Below are positions 19,594-29,305 of a stretch of DNA of 64,000 bases, piece by piece. Numbering within the stretch: the first letter of the stretch is position 1; every line of letters begins with the position of its first letter. The stretch comes from Chryseobacterium sp. T16E-39 (lineage in GTDB: Bacteria > Bacteroidota > Bacteroidia > Flavobacteriales > Weeksellaceae), in contig NZ_CP022282.1 in the NCBI RefSeq assembly GCF_002216065.1, positions 4,526,001-4,590,000 of the forward strand. Reading direction: 5' to 3'. Below the pieces are notes generated by a model. That model was not told the DNA's origin. It ran no database searches and was given only the letters and a program-made list of their open reading frames with translations. Position numbers and translations under genes: made by a program.

Positions 19594-22164
19594 TCAAGAA
19601 TTATACTTCATTTCATTGAGTTTGCTAATCAACCTCTCTTTCTCACCACTTCCCGTAGTAGAAAACCTTAACAAAGGTATTTTATACTTTTCCAAGATTT
19701 CATTCTTCATAACATCTCTTTCGGCTTGACGGCTTTCTATTTTATGATATTCATACCCATCAACTTCTATGGCTAATACAGGATTTTTCCCCAGCTTATT
19801 ATAGATCAGAAAATCGAGATGCGTTGCGTGATGTCTGGCGTATCGTTCTTCTTCAGCAGTTAATTTGGAAAAATCTAACAGTAAATTTCTCAATGGATGA
19901 TGCAGAATAACGCCATATTTTGAAAATTGATCGTCGGACAATATTTCCCTGATTAACGCATACATAAGATTCTCACTGTCAAAAACAGAAATCTGTTTTT
20001 GATCCGATAAAAGGGCTCTTCTTTTTTCTTCATAGCCTTTGTACAGATAATCAAAAATAGAATGTACCTCACTGTTGATCGTGGTGAAATTATTGTAATC
20101 AATATAACGGATCAGATCTGAGATATTCGTTTCATTATCACTTTCATTTCCGTTCACCAATAGAATCAGCTGATCTTTGGCTCTAGAAATGGCTACATTC
20201 AGTCGGTTCGGGTTGTCGGTAAATTCAGAGATCTCATTATCTACTGTAGAAAGAATGATCACATCATTTTCCCTTCCCTGAAATTTATCTACTGTATCTG
20301 CTTTGATATCTGTTCCCTGAAAGGTTCTTTGCAGTGCGATGGTCTGATTTCGGTAAGGTGTTACAATTCCGAGATTCACACCTTCCAGCTTTTGCTGTGG
20401 AATGATTTCCTGAATAATCACATCAATCTGCCGCTGATTCTCTCTTTGTCGAGCATGGTTACCTTCGGTTGTTTTATAGACTAATAAAGGTTCTCTTTCC
20501 GTCTGTCCTTCCGAAAGTATTATTAACTGATCATTATAAAACTTACGGTTACAAAAATCAATGATTTTAGGATGACAGCGATAATGTTCTTTTAACAGTG
20601 TTTTTGGTACTTCCGGGAATACTTCTGTGATAGAAGAAAGCAGGCTATGATTGGAATACCGATAAGGTTCCGGGATATCATAGTTTTTAAAGATCTGATC
20701 TGTATTTTCTGCTGTTTCAGAATCCACTACATTAGGAAGCTGTTTTAAGTCTCCTACAATCACGGCCTGTTTTGCGCACGATAATGCGAGTATACCTGTT
20801 GCAAGATCCACCTGTGAAGATTCGTCAATAATGACATAATCATAGACTACATTTTCAGCAAGGCTTCTTCTTAATGAGTAGGTGGTGCTCATAATGACAG
20901 GATAATCTTTAATAAATTCCTCTGATTTAAAACGAAGATCCCATTCGGTATATTCTGAACGTTCTTCTCCCTTATATTTTTGGTAGAGTTTGTTTTTAAA
21001 CAGCTGCATCGATCCTTCCGTATATTCTTTCATTTTATCATGGAAGGAAAAATGTTTTAACGTATTGTGCAACTTATGCTTTCTGAGACTAAGCTCTGAA
21101 ATTTTTACCCCATAGTATTTTGACTGAACAATCCTGATCATCTCTTCATATGATAAGGTATAAAAAATCTTATCTCTTACTCCATACAGAAAAGGAAATA
21201 TCAATTTGCGCCACCAGTAAAATTTCTTGCCTGTTTTCTCATAGTCTTCCAAGATAACCCATAAAGAAAGCAGCTGATCTGAACTAACATTCTTTTTAAA
21301 ACGGATTTCGGTTGTCAAAGCAACATCATCCGTAAAATGCTGATGCTCTGTTTTGATCTTATCGATTTCCAGCTCAAGTAGAGCTAGCTCATTCTTTAGT
21401 TCCAACTTTTCAGCAAGCTCAGCAAAAAGAATGGGAGTACATTGAATAAGGGATTGTTCCTGTTCTTCCTCTAATCTAAAATCTGCTAGATCCGGGATTT
21501 CAGTCTGAGCATCGATAAATTCTTTTTTGTTCTGGCTACTTCCCAACAATGCCGCTATAAAAGAAACGCCATTGCTCTCCAGCTTCTCAAAAACATTTTT
21601 TGTCGCCGAATTATTGCTTGAAACAACAGCCACACTTTGATTATTCATCACTGCATTAGCAATAATATTAAGAATAGTCTGGGTCTTTCCTGTTCCGGGA
21701 GGACCTTCTATAACACTTAAAGGATTTGAAAATGCATGGTCAACTCCCGTTTTCTGACTCAGATTAAAACCAAAAGGGAAGATTTCTACAGGAGAGGCGT
21801 TATAATTCTTATTGGGTTCTTTCTCGTTAAGGAAATTGTAAAGAATAGAAGTTTCAGGAATAAAACGGATACTGCCGTAGCTATTAGCAAGAATGTTATT
21901 GCCTTCCTCGGTCTTCAAACCAACACTTTCTGCAATCTCTTTTAAATAACTGAAAATACTTCCTGCTCTCTCACTTTGAATAGCTGATCTTACAATCTTA
22001 ATTCTATGTTGAGGATAAGAATAGGCTTTATCACTGCTTTTATACACCACTACAAACTTATTGGCCTCAAAAGAATAAGAGTCTATCTCATCCGTTCTGT
22101 CTCTACCATCAATGTAGATTGCTTCTTTTCTAAAGTTATTTGCAGTAGATTTTTGCATAATCAA
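19594..22164 (-). CDS. SF1 helicase with C-terminal PD-(D/E)XK-like nuclease domain
   Basis: This 856-residue protein has a Walker A at about 155 (EGPPGTGKTQTILNII), a Walker B DESSQ (YDYVIIDESSQVDLATG), the SF1 motif VGDLKQLPNVV, and motifs V/VI (ADTVDKFQGRENDVIILST, RLNVAISRAKDQLILLVNG). The C-terminal 100 residues (THLDFLIYNKL, AIEVDGYEYH, FSTTGSGEKERL) have the D...E-x-D-G spacing of DUF2726/DUF559-type restriction-endonuclease-like domains. Such helicase-nuclease fusions act on nucleic acid and often sit in defence islands. A defence role here is inferred from that and from its place as cargo of a conjugative element. The N-terminal 100 residues are not recognised. Confidence 0.85.
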   Translation of the reverse strand: MIMQKSTANNFRKEAIYIDGRDRTDEIDSYSFEANKFVVVYKSSDKAYSYPQHRIKIVRSAIQSERAGSIFSYLKEIAESVGLKTEEGNNILANSYGSIRFIPETSILYNFLNEKEPNKNYNASPVEIFPFGFNLSQKTGVDHAFSNPLSVIEGPPGTGKTQTILNIIANAVMNNQSVAVVSSNNSATKNVFEKLESNGVSFIAALLGSSQNKKEFIDAQTEIPDLADFRLEEEQEQSLIQCTPILFAELAEKLELKNELALLELEIDKIKTEHQHFTDDVALTTEIRFKKNVSSDQLLSLWVILEDYEKTGKKFYWWRKLIFPFLYGVRDKIFYTLSYEEMIRIVQSKYYGVKISELSLRKHKLHNTLKHFSFHDKMKEYTEGSMQLFKNKLYQKYKGEERSEYTEWDLRFKSEEFIKDYPVIMSTTYSLRRSLAENVVYDYVIIDESSQVDLATGILALSCAKQAVIVGDLKQLPNVVDSETAENTDQIFKNYDIPEPYRYSNHSLLSSITEVFPEVPKTLLKEHYRCHPKIIDFCNRKFYNDQLIILSEGQTEREPLLVYKTTEGNHARQRENQRQIDVIIQEIIPQQKLEGVNLGIVTPYRNQTIALQRTFQGTDIKADTVDKFQGRENDVIILSTVDNEISEFTDNPNRLNVAISRAKDQLILLVNGNESDNETNISDLIRYIDYNNFTTINSEVHSIFDYLYKGYEEKRRALLSDQKQISVFDSENLMYALIREILSDDQFSKYGVILHHPLRNLLLDFSKLTAEEERYARHHATHLDFLIYNKLGKNPVLAIEVDGYEYHKIESRQAERDVMKNEILEKYKIPLLRFSTTGSGEKERLISKLNEMKYNS

Positions 22165-22259
22165 TGGTTATTTACAACTATTGCAAGTTAATTTGAAATT
22201 CTGAGACGATGGATAATCTATAAATTGCATCAGTATTTCCGTTTTAATATTATTCCTTT

Positions 22260-23822
22260 CTAATATCTTTCTAAAAATCGTCTTTGTCTTTCCCAATCAG
22301 CTCGTTTCAATGAATATTCAATCTGTTCATTTATATATCTTTTAATTGGAATTAAATTTATTCCTACGTTAGATTTTTCAACTATGGAAAGAATATTTCT
22401 CCAGTCAGTTGCTTCGATATCTCCAATATTCACATTACCAGAATAAGTCCCTCCATTTCCTCGCCACCAAATTTTATCAAAAATATTCTTGTCTTGCGTC
22501 AGTGTTAGAAACAATAAAAGAATATCATCGAACAATTCCCGCATGGAATGCCTTGCAATGTCAACTACAATATTCATTTTGTTAGAATTTGCATAATTTG
22601 TTTTGATGTAATTAATAATAAATTGACTTGCTTTTTCTTTTTGATCGCTTTTTAGATTTCTGAAAAATGAGTTACAGAAATGTTCTCCAAAACCTAAATA
22701 TGGCTCTTTTTCAACAATTAAATCAAAAACTTTTAACAACACATTTTCTATCCCTTCAACTTGCCAAATAAATTCAAGATGTTTGCGGTCGCCTGAAATA
22801 CCAAATTGTTTTTCGTTATATAAACTGTTTATGTATTCAAGTAGAAAGTCGGGGTCTTCTTTCAAAATATTCAGCATTCCTTTTCCTTCGTAATCAAAGT
22901 GGTTTGAAATTTTGTCTTGCTGTATATATGCTTTTTTTATAAGTTCAATATCGTTTCCTAATTGATCAAAATATTCAATGAAAAAGTCCATCCATAGTTG
23001 TAGTTTTGTTCCATCTTTTTCATTTTTTTGAACTATAGTTTTTAAAATGATTTGAAATAAGTTTTGTTCAATCATCAAAAACCTTTTCAATCTGTCAAAA
23101 TGAATAGTGTATGAATCATTCATACTCCTTACTGTGTTCAATAATGAATGAACATATTTTGAACTCAGAAGAGAATCGTCAAGATAATCGTAAAAAGAAA
23201 GTTCCCATAATGGTTTATGAATAAAATTATTTTGTTCTATTATTTTCCAAATAACTTCAGCTTTTTGCTCCTCTTTTAAATGATTTCTAAACACTATTCT
23301 TGGAACGTAGTTTATTTCATTATTATGTTCAATTATAACTTGCAGTAAGCTACAACCAACCTTAAAGTTTTTTGAGCAATTTTCATCAATTACGTGGTCA
23401 AGTGTTGTCGTATAGTTCCACTCGTTTTTAGTCAGTTTTTTTAAATAAACAAATGTTTTGTAAAACTCTAATGCTTGATCTTTATTAGTAAATACAAATG
23501 AACTTCTTATTTCTGCTTCTTTAAGTTTTTCGTATTCTCTATAATCATCAAATTCATACATTTCTTTATCACGTAACCTGTCCCAATCAATTTTCAGGAA
23601 TGTATCGTATGTACTATTTCTAAAGTTCTTTAGCAGTTCGGGAAATGAAGAATGGAAAACAGAATTTCTTTTGCACCAACTTATCTGCTCTTGAACATAT
23701 TTGCAATGTTCGAATGAACTTGGCGTCAAGTGCTTTTGAATAATTTCTACTAGCATTGTCACATCGTATTGCATTAGCTCTTTTGATACGTCAGGGTGTA
23801 TATGTGAGTAGCTCTCCAACAA
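22260..23822 (-). CDS. C-terminal part of a STAND-like NTPase, probably 5'-truncated
   Basis: The 520-residue frame starts with TTG at the exact place where traJ homology begins on the other strand, and it stays open a further 8 codons into traJ. No NTPase motif is present. The protein is all-helical and Trp/Tyr/Phe-rich, and ends with WWRGNGGTYSGNVNIGD and RADWERQRRFLERY, a closing style I associate with C-terminal sensor halves of large STAND (Avs-like) NTPases. I therefore read it as the tail of a longer gene cut by a recombination event. It is very AT-rich. It may be a dead fragment, or it may be expressed from an internal start such as the Met of MQYDVTML. Confidence 0.45.
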   Translation of the reverse strand: MLESYSHIHPDVSKELMQYDVTMLVEIIQKHLTPSSFEHCKYVQEQISWCKRNSVFHSSFPELLKNFRNSTYDTFLKIDWDRLRDKEMYEFDDYREYEKLKEAEIRSSFVFTNKDQALEFYKTFVYLKKLTKNEWNYTTTLDHVIDENCSKNFKVGCSLLQVIIEHNNEINYVPRIVFRNHLKEEQKAEVIWKIIEQNNFIHKPLWELSFYDYLDDSLLSSKYVHSLLNTVRSMNDSYTIHFDRLKRFLMIEQNLFQIILKTIVQKNEKDGTKLQLWMDFFIEYFDQLGNDIELIKKAYIQQDKISNHFDYEGKGMLNILKEDPDFLLEYINSLYNEKQFGISGDRKHLEFIWQVEGIENVLLKVFDLIVEKEPYLGFGEHFCNSFFRNLKSDQKEKASQFIINYIKTNYANSNKMNIVVDIARHSMRELFDDILLLFLTLTQDKNIFDKIWWRGNGGTYSGNVNIGDIEATDWRNILSIVEKSNVGINLIPIKRYINEQIEYSLKRADWERQRRFLERY

Positions 23823-24064
23823 TTCAAATGCTTGCTGATCCGAATTTTATCCCTGACACCTCTAATACCGTCTATATCATTTATATGATTATTGGAATCA
23901 TCGGGTATTTTACGGTACCTACGGTTACCGGATGGGTTATTCAGGCAGGTGGTGCCGGAAACTTTATGCGTAATGTTACCCAAATGGCACAAAGATCAGG
24001 AAATGTGGCTGGGTCAGCAGCGGGTTCCGCAGCAGGAAATATTTCAGGTAGACTTCTTAAATAA
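23821..24064 (+). pseudogene. traJ: traJ 3' remnant (conjugative transposon TraJ C-terminus)
   Basis: From about 23821 the frame reads QMLADPNFIPDTSNTVYI, then a hydrophobic helix (YMIIGIIGYFTVPTV), GWVIQAGGAGNF and an Ala/Gly/Ser-rich tail ending GRLLK. This is the C-terminal end (about 80 residues) of TraJ, an integral membrane protein of the mating apparatus normally over 300 residues long. Upstream sequence belongs to the opposing gene, so the 5' three quarters are lost. The remaining tra genes follow in the standard order. Confidence 0.75.
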
Positions 24065-24078
24065 TAAAATCATAAACA

Positions 24079-24702
24079 ATGGAATTTAAAATCTTAAGAA
24101 ATATAGAAAACAGTTTCAGGCAGATCAGGTTGTTCACTTTTGTATTTACACTCTTGTGCTTTGGTGTGGTCAGTGTCGTTGTCTACAAATCCTACAGCTT
24201 TGCAGAAGAACAAAGACAAAAGATTTATGTATTGGACAATGGAAAGTCATTGATGGTCGCACTTTCTCAGGATATGTCAATTAACAGACCTGTGGAAGCA
24301 AGGGAGCATGTCAGAAGGTTTCACGAACTGTTCTTCACTATAGCTCCTGATAAGAATGCAATTGAGAGCAATGTCAAAAGAGCATTTAACCTGGCAGATC
24401 AATCTGCTTTCAATTATTATAAAGACCTTTCTGAAAAAGGATACTATAACCGGATTATCAGTGGGAATATTCAGCAGAGAATTGAAGTCGATAGTATGGT
24501 GGCTAACTTCAACAGCTATCCTTATGAAGTACAAACTTTTGCCAAACAGTACATCATTCGATCGAGTAACCTTACTAAAAGGAGCTTAATTACCAACTGT
24601 GTTCTTGTTAACTCAGTCCGGTCTGACAATAATCCTCAAGGATTCACGATCGAGAAATTCAATGTCATTGAAAATACAGATATAGAAACGGTAAAGCGCT
24701 AA
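24079..24702 (+). CDS. traK: Conjugative transposon protein TraK
   Basis: This 207-residue protein opens MEFKILRNIENSFRQIRLFT with one transmembrane helix at about 15-35. It then has the conserved EEQRQKIYVLDNGKSLMVAL and RPVEAREHVRRFHELFFTIA, typical of TraK of Bacteroidetes conjugative elements (a VirB8-like inner-membrane component of the mating channel). Its length matches the family. It lies 14 bases after the traJ stump and 9 bases before the traL-like gene. Confidence 0.9.
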   Translation: MEFKILRNIENSFRQIRLFTFVFTLLCFGVVSVVVYKSYSFAEEQRQKIYVLDNGKSLMVALSQDMSINRPVEAREHVRRFHELFFTIAPDKNAIESNVKRAFNLADQSAFNYYKDLSEKGYYNRIISGNIQQRIEVDSMVANFNSYPYEVQTFAKQYIIRSSNLTKRSLITNCVLVNSVRSDNNPQGFTIEKFNVIENTDIETVKR

Positions 24703-24711
24703 AAATTAACT

Positions 24712-24942
24712 ATGGAAAAATTCAAAAAGAAAATTGACAGCAATATGCATCAATTAGAAAAGCGTTGGAACTCGTTAAGCAATAAGCGGCAGAGAACATT
24801 AACAAAGTTACTACTAGTGGTTTATTTTCTGTTAACAGTCATTACGGTGATGTATTTATGGTCAGGAAAATGCGGTTCACTTTCAATAAATCATATTGAT
24901 GGAATTCCTAAAAGTACAACTCTAAAAAATGCAGTACCATGA
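24712..24942 (+). CDS. traL: TraL-like small membrane protein
   Basis: This 76-residue protein has a basic N-terminus (LEKRWNSLSNKRQRTLTK), one transmembrane helix (LLLVVYFLLTVITVMYLW) and a short periplasmic tail with INHIDGIPK. Size, topology and position between traK and traM fit the small TraL protein of CTnDOT-like elements. Sequence similarity is weak, so the name rests on synteny. Its stop overlaps the traM start by 4 bases (ATGA), indicating translational coupling. Confidence 0.7.
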   Translation: MEKFKKKIDSNMHQLEKRWNSLSNKRQRTLTKLLLVVYFLLTVITVMYLWSGKCGSLSINHIDGIPKSTTLKNAVP

Positions 24943-26240
24943 ATTCAGAAAACAGAAACAGTATTAGGATTACTGAGGGTAGTTCCAAAAATGATGTGAG
25001 CGAGCAACAGTTAAACTCTAGTAAAAAACGTGAAAAATTAAAAAAAACCTTGATCTACTTTTTTATGGCAATGGTCTGTTCAGGTTGTTTGTATCTCATT
25101 TTTAAACCGAAAAAGCAAGATCATCCTACAGACAATGTCGGATTTAATTCTGCAATACCAGAGGCTGCCGCTGACAAACTGCAATCGGATAAACAGAAAG
25201 CGTATGAGCAGCAGTTGCTCGAGCAGAAAAATGAAGGGAAAAGAAATGAGCTTACTTCATTATCTGATTATTGGGCAGCTGCCAATTCAACAAATGCTTT
25301 CAATGATCAGTCCTCTATTGCGGGGAATACTACCAAAATGATAGAATCAGATCAAAATGCACTTGGCAGTTACAGGAATGCTCAACAGACTCTTGGGAAC
25401 TTTTACGTTAAGGACAATACTGAAGTAGATAATCTGAAAAGAGAAATTTCAAGATTAAAAAATGAGGCTGTACAAAATAACTCAGAGCCGAAAAATACTA
25501 CGGTGGAAGATCAATTGCAGCTTATGGAAAAGTCTTATCAAATGGCTGCAAAATATCTGCCTGCTTCAAAGCCTCAGGATAAAAATGAAACAGAAAGAAA
25601 TCCTGAGATAGAAGAAGTAGCAAAGGTTAATCTAATAGATGTAAAGCCTATGAAACGCACTATTGTTTCAAGATTATATAGGGAACCTTCAGATAGTTCT
25701 TTTTTAACTTCAATGGATTACAATCAATTTTACGGTCTAGAGGCAAATCAGACGCCTATCACTGAAAAGAAAAACTATATACGTGCGGTCATTCATGAAA
25801 CCCAAAAATTAACGGACGAGAGCAGCATTTCTTTGAGGCTTGCTGAACCGATGATGCTTGGGAAATCAGTGATTCCTTCAGGAACCATCTTAAAAGCAAC
25901 AGGAAAGGTTCAAAATGGGAGACTGTTTTTAAAGATATCAAGTATATCATATAATGGTAATATTAGCCCTGTTGAAATCAATATCTATGATAATGATGGA
26001 CAGCTTGGATTGTATATTTATTATTCTCCAGAGCAGAATGCTATAAAAGATATCGCTATCAATATGGGACAGAATTCAGGAACCAATATTATGATGACCC
26101 AGTCTGCGGGACAACAGATTGCCGCAGATCTAACAAGAGGTTTAGTTCAGGGTGTTTCAGGGTACTTTCAAAAAAAGATTAAAGTTTCCAAATTTACTGT
26201 GAAAGCAGGACATCAGGTTTTTCTGGGTCAAAAAAAATAA
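24939..26240 (+). CDS. traM: Conjugative transposon protein TraM
   Basis: This 433-residue protein has a Lys-rich cytoplasmic start and one transmembrane helix at about 35-55 (YFFMAMVCSGCLYLIF). A Gln/Asn-rich linker and short coiled coil follow. The conserved C-terminal domain (RAVIHETQKLTDESSISLRL, GKSVIPSGTILKATGKVQNG, PVEINIYDNDGQLGLYI) is characteristic of TraM of Bacteroidetes elements, a VirB10-like channel component. The length is normal and the gene is apparently intact. Confidence 0.9.
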   Translation: MNSENRNSIRITEGSSKNDVSEQQLNSSKKREKLKKTLIYFFMAMVCSGCLYLIFKPKKQDHPTDNVGFNSAIPEAAADKLQSDKQKAYEQQLLEQKNEGKRNELTSLSDYWAAANSTNAFNDQSSIAGNTTKMIESDQNALGSYRNAQQTLGNFYVKDNTEVDNLKREISRLKNEAVQNNSEPKNTTVEDQLQLMEKSYQMAAKYLPASKPQDKNETERNPEIEEVAKVNLIDVKPMKRTIVSRLYREPSDSSFLTSMDYNQFYGLEANQTPITEKKNYIRAVIHETQKLTDESSISLRLAEPMMLGKSVIPSGTILKATGKVQNGRLFLKISSISYNGNISPVEINIYDNDGQLGLYIYYSPEQNAIKDIAINMGQNSGTNIMMTQSAGQQIAADLTRGLVQGVSGYFQKKIKVSKFTVKAGHQVFLGQKK

Positions 26241-26267
26241 TTTATTAACAAAAATAATGACAAAACA

Positions 26268-27167
26268 ATGAAAATACCATTCAAAATATTTTGCTCAATT
26301 TTCTTTTTCATGCTTACCATTATAGGTATTAAAGCTCAGGTAAATACTGGATTTGCTTCTCTTGATAAAGCGAAGCTTGAGCCATTTAAAATGGAAGTGA
26401 CCTATAATAAAACCAGCCATCTGTTATTTCCCTCACCTATCCGATACGTCGACTTAGGAAATGAAAGTCTGATTGCCAGTAAGTCTGAAGATGTTTCCAA
26501 TGTTCTGAGAATCAAATCCTCTGTAAAAGGGTTTGAAGAGGAGACTAATTTTTCAGTGATAACACAAGATGGTAAATTTTACAGTTTCGATGTTTTTTAT
26601 AGTGTTTCTCCTGATGCGTTAAATTACGATCTTTTAAAGCTACAAAGAAAATATGAAAAAGATTATTCTACAGAAGTATTGTTTGAGGAACTTAAAGGTA
26701 AGTCATCATCGCTCACTGAATTGTTAATTAAAACATTAAATGAATTACCTGCTAGGACAATAAAACATATTAGTTCAAAAAGCTTTGGAATTCAGTTCCT
26801 ATTAAAGTCACTGTATGTTCATGAAGGAAAATTCTATTTTAACTTTCAGATCAAAAACAAAAGCAATGTTTCTTATGATATTGACTTTATCAGTTTTAAG
26901 ATTATTGACAAAAAGAATCTTAAAAGAACAGTAGTTCAAGACAAAATCCTGTCACCACTTCGTACCTATCCGTTGAATTCAAAAGTAGAATTCCAATCTA
27001 ACAGTGAATTTTTATACCTGTTGGATCAGTTTACGCTTCTGGATGGGCAGGTTCTGGAAATTGAGCTGAGGGAAAAAGGAGGAGGTCGCTATCAGACCAT
27101 ACGGGTTGAAAACTCAGATTTGATCCATGCGAAAGTTGTTAAGAATATTCATCTCCAACTCAAATAA
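26268..27167 (+). CDS. traN: Conjugative transposon protein TraN (DUF4138)
   Basis: This 299-residue protein has a signal peptide (FFFMLTIIGIKAQ). The DUF4138 core follows: TYNKTSHLLFPSPIRYVDLG, then VLRIKSSVKGFEEETNFSVI, with SKSFGIQFLLKSLYVHEGK in the C-terminal half. TraN is the VirB9-like outer-membrane-side part of the conjugation channel. It is the last tra gene left: traO, traP and traQ, which normally follow, are absent and a terminator closes the operon. Confidence 0.9.
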   Translation: MKIPFKIFCSIFFFMLTIIGIKAQVNTGFASLDKAKLEPFKMEVTYNKTSHLLFPSPIRYVDLGNESLIASKSEDVSNVLRIKSSVKGFEEETNFSVITQDGKFYSFDVFYSVSPDALNYDLLKLQRKYEKDYSTEVLFEELKGKSSSLTELLIKTLNELPARTIKHISSKSFGIQFLLKSLYVHEGKFYFNFQIKNKSNVSYDIDFISFKIIDKKNLKRTVVQDKILSPLRTYPLNSKVEFQSNSEFLYLLDQFTLLDGQVLEIELREKGGGRYQTIRVENSDLIHAKVVKNIHLQLK

Positions 27168-27183
27168 TATACTGAAATTATAT

Positions 27184-27219
27184 AAGAGGTCAGATTTTGG
27201 CCTCTTTTTCTTTTTTTCA
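27184..27219 (+). terminator. Terminator after traN
   Basis: AAGAGG...CCTCTT hairpin followed by a long T-rich tract, 17 bases after the traN stop. Confidence 0.7.
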
Positions 27220-27337
27220 CTTCGGTACAGTCCCGAAAAATAGTTATTGCAAATATTATTGTTATTCAATAGATTTGAACAAGATCAGATTCAATATTGC
27301 AGAGATCATCAACAAAAACTAAAACCGAACTTATATT

Positions 27338-29095
27338 ATGGAAAAGAAAACTTCCTTAATCAATTGTCATACTCATATTTTTACAGGAGATCATGTTCCC
27401 CCTTATTTAGCCAAAACATTTCTTCCCTGGCCTTTATATTATATTTTATCTCTATCAATAATAGTTAAAGGCTTTAGGATATATTATGATACATTAGGAA
27501 AGTGGAGATTTAAGCCAAGATACAAGCGTGTTGAAGCTGTGTTATATAATATTAGAATTCGGACTGGTAGAACGATAATAGGAAGAGCTATTGCGTTTTT
27601 ATTAGGGATAGTACTGGCGATAAATGTCTTTTATATTATTTATGACTGGATTAGCTTAATAGGCTTTTCACCTTCTATATTAGGAAAAGAATTGATAACA
27701 ATTAGGACTTTGCTTGTTTCTTACCATTTAATACAAAATTTCCAACCATTTTACATTCAAATTATATTGGTTCTTATTTTTTTAATACTCTTTCAAAGTG
27801 GGCGAAACTTTATTTTTTTCATCTTCAAAAAAATATATTCTTTTTTAGGAATTCTTCCCGGCAAGCAGACCAAAGAACTTTTGGAAAGATATTTAAATAT
27901 TGGGAGGTATGCTTTTCATACACAGCAAAGTTCTACCTACATGGATCTGAGGGACCAATACCCTAAAAATACAGGTTTTATTATTCTTCCGATGGATATG
28001 GAATATATGGATGCTGGAAAGTTAAAAAAGGGTAGTGGTTATCTTGATCAAATGGCTGAACTTATAGATCTAAAAAAGAATGCAGAGTTTTCAGAATATG
28101 TATTTCCATTTGTTTTTGTAGATCCAAGACGTATTGAAAAGCAAGATGACTATTTTAGATGTAAGATCTCCAATAATCATGTTGAACTTTTAAACTGTCA
28201 TGTAAAGGATTATATCATCAATAATAATTTTAGTGGCTTTAAGATTTACCCGGCTTTAGGATATTATCCATTTGATGAAAGATTGCTGCCATTATGGAAA
28301 TATGCTGCGGATCAAAATTTGCCCATTATGACACATTGCATAAGAGGTACTATTTTTTATAGAGGAGCCAAAAAGAAAGAATGGGACAGGCATCCTATTT
28401 TTCAACAAAGTATTGGGAGTGACCTTTATGAACCTCTTTTGCTGAAACAAACTAAAAATATTGATTTTATAAATAATTTCACACATCCTTTAAACTACTT
28501 GTGTTTACTGGATGAAACACTTTTAAGAAAGATAGTAAAGAAAGCGAAAGATCCCAAAATTCGCGAGTTATTTGGATATACTAATGATGACACAGAACTT
28601 ACGTGTAATTTAAGCCAACTAAAAATTTGTTTTGCTCATTATGGGGGAGATGATGAATGGAAAAGATTTCTTGAAATGGAACGTTATGATTTTAGTAAAC
28701 AAATTATTACAAACCCAGATAGGGGGATTAAGTTTTTCCCAACTAAGAATGAAAAACCTACCCCAGGAAAAATGGAGCAATTATGGAAATATGTGGACTG
28801 GTATTCACTTATTTCAAGTATGATGTTGCAGTATGAAAATGTTTATGCAGATATTAGCTATATAATTCATAGCGAAGATATTAATCCATTGCTGAAACAT
28901 TCTTTAAAAAATCCAAAGCTTAAAGATAAAATACTTTTTGGAACTGACTTTTATGTTGTAAGAAATCATAAAACGGAAAAATATATGCTCGCGGAATGTT
29001 ATCATAATCTTGGTGATGCGGAATTAGATACAATTGCTTATGTTAACCCTAAGCGTTTTTTGTTTAACAATATTCATGGTGATATTAAAATTTAG
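27338..29095 (+). CDS. Amidohydrolase-type protein with an internal membrane segment
   Basis: This 585-residue protein begins with the first metal motif of an amidohydrolase barrel (SLINCHTHIFTGDHVP). The barrel is then interrupted by about 150 residues holding four or five hydrophobic helices (WPLYYILSLSIIV, AIAFLLGIVLAINVFYII, FYIQIILVLIFLILF). It resumes with FIILPMDMEYMDAG, YVFPFVFVDPRR, FKIYPALGYYP, LPIMTHC, ICFAHYGGDDEW and DKILFGTDF, the later metal and catalytic motifs of the amidohydrolase superfamily. The enzyme should therefore sit on the membrane with its barrel on one face. The substrate is unknown. It occupies the place where traO-Q would be expected and has no partner gene. Confidence 0.7.
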   Translation: MEKKTSLINCHTHIFTGDHVPPYLAKTFLPWPLYYILSLSIIVKGFRIYYDTLGKWRFKPRYKRVEAVLYNIRIRTGRTIIGRAIAFLLGIVLAINVFYIIYDWISLIGFSPSILGKELITIRTLLVSYHLIQNFQPFYIQIILVLIFLILFQSGRNFIFFIFKKIYSFLGILPGKQTKELLERYLNIGRYAFHTQQSSTYMDLRDQYPKNTGFIILPMDMEYMDAGKLKKGSGYLDQMAELIDLKKNAEFSEYVFPFVFVDPRRIEKQDDYFRCKISNNHVELLNCHVKDYIINNNFSGFKIYPALGYYPFDERLLPLWKYAADQNLPIMTHCIRGTIFYRGAKKKEWDRHPIFQQSIGSDLYEPLLLKQTKNIDFINNFTHPLNYLCLLDETLLRKIVKKAKDPKIRELFGYTNDDTELTCNLSQLKICFAHYGGDDEWKRFLEMERYDFSKQIITNPDRGIKFFPTKNEKPTPGKMEQLWKYVDWYSLISSMMLQYENVYADISYIIHSEDINPLLKHSLKNPKLKDKILFGTDFYVVRNHKTEKYMLAECYHNLGDAELDTIAYVNPKRFLFNNIHGDIKI

Positions 29096-29262
29096 AACAC
29101 TATATCAATTTCTATTTTTCAATTGAATAAATCTGACTGATAATTATGTCAACTACAATTTATGGACTATAAGAGATAGTCGACTTTATATTGCAACATT
29201 TTTGACGACAATGTAGACTAAAGTTTGGGTGGGAATCAAAGTTGTTGCGCTTATTTCAGGTT

Positions 29263-29305
29263 GCAAAAATACTGTCCCAATGCTAAATTGGGTTTGTATT
29301 TTTGC
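29263..29305. repeat. Two-tier hairpin of 43 bases
   Basis: The outer arms GCAAAAATAC / GTATTTTTGC are perfect. The inner arms CCCAAT / ATTGGG are separated by GCTAA. No T tract follows, so it is not an obvious terminator. Confidence 0.5.
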
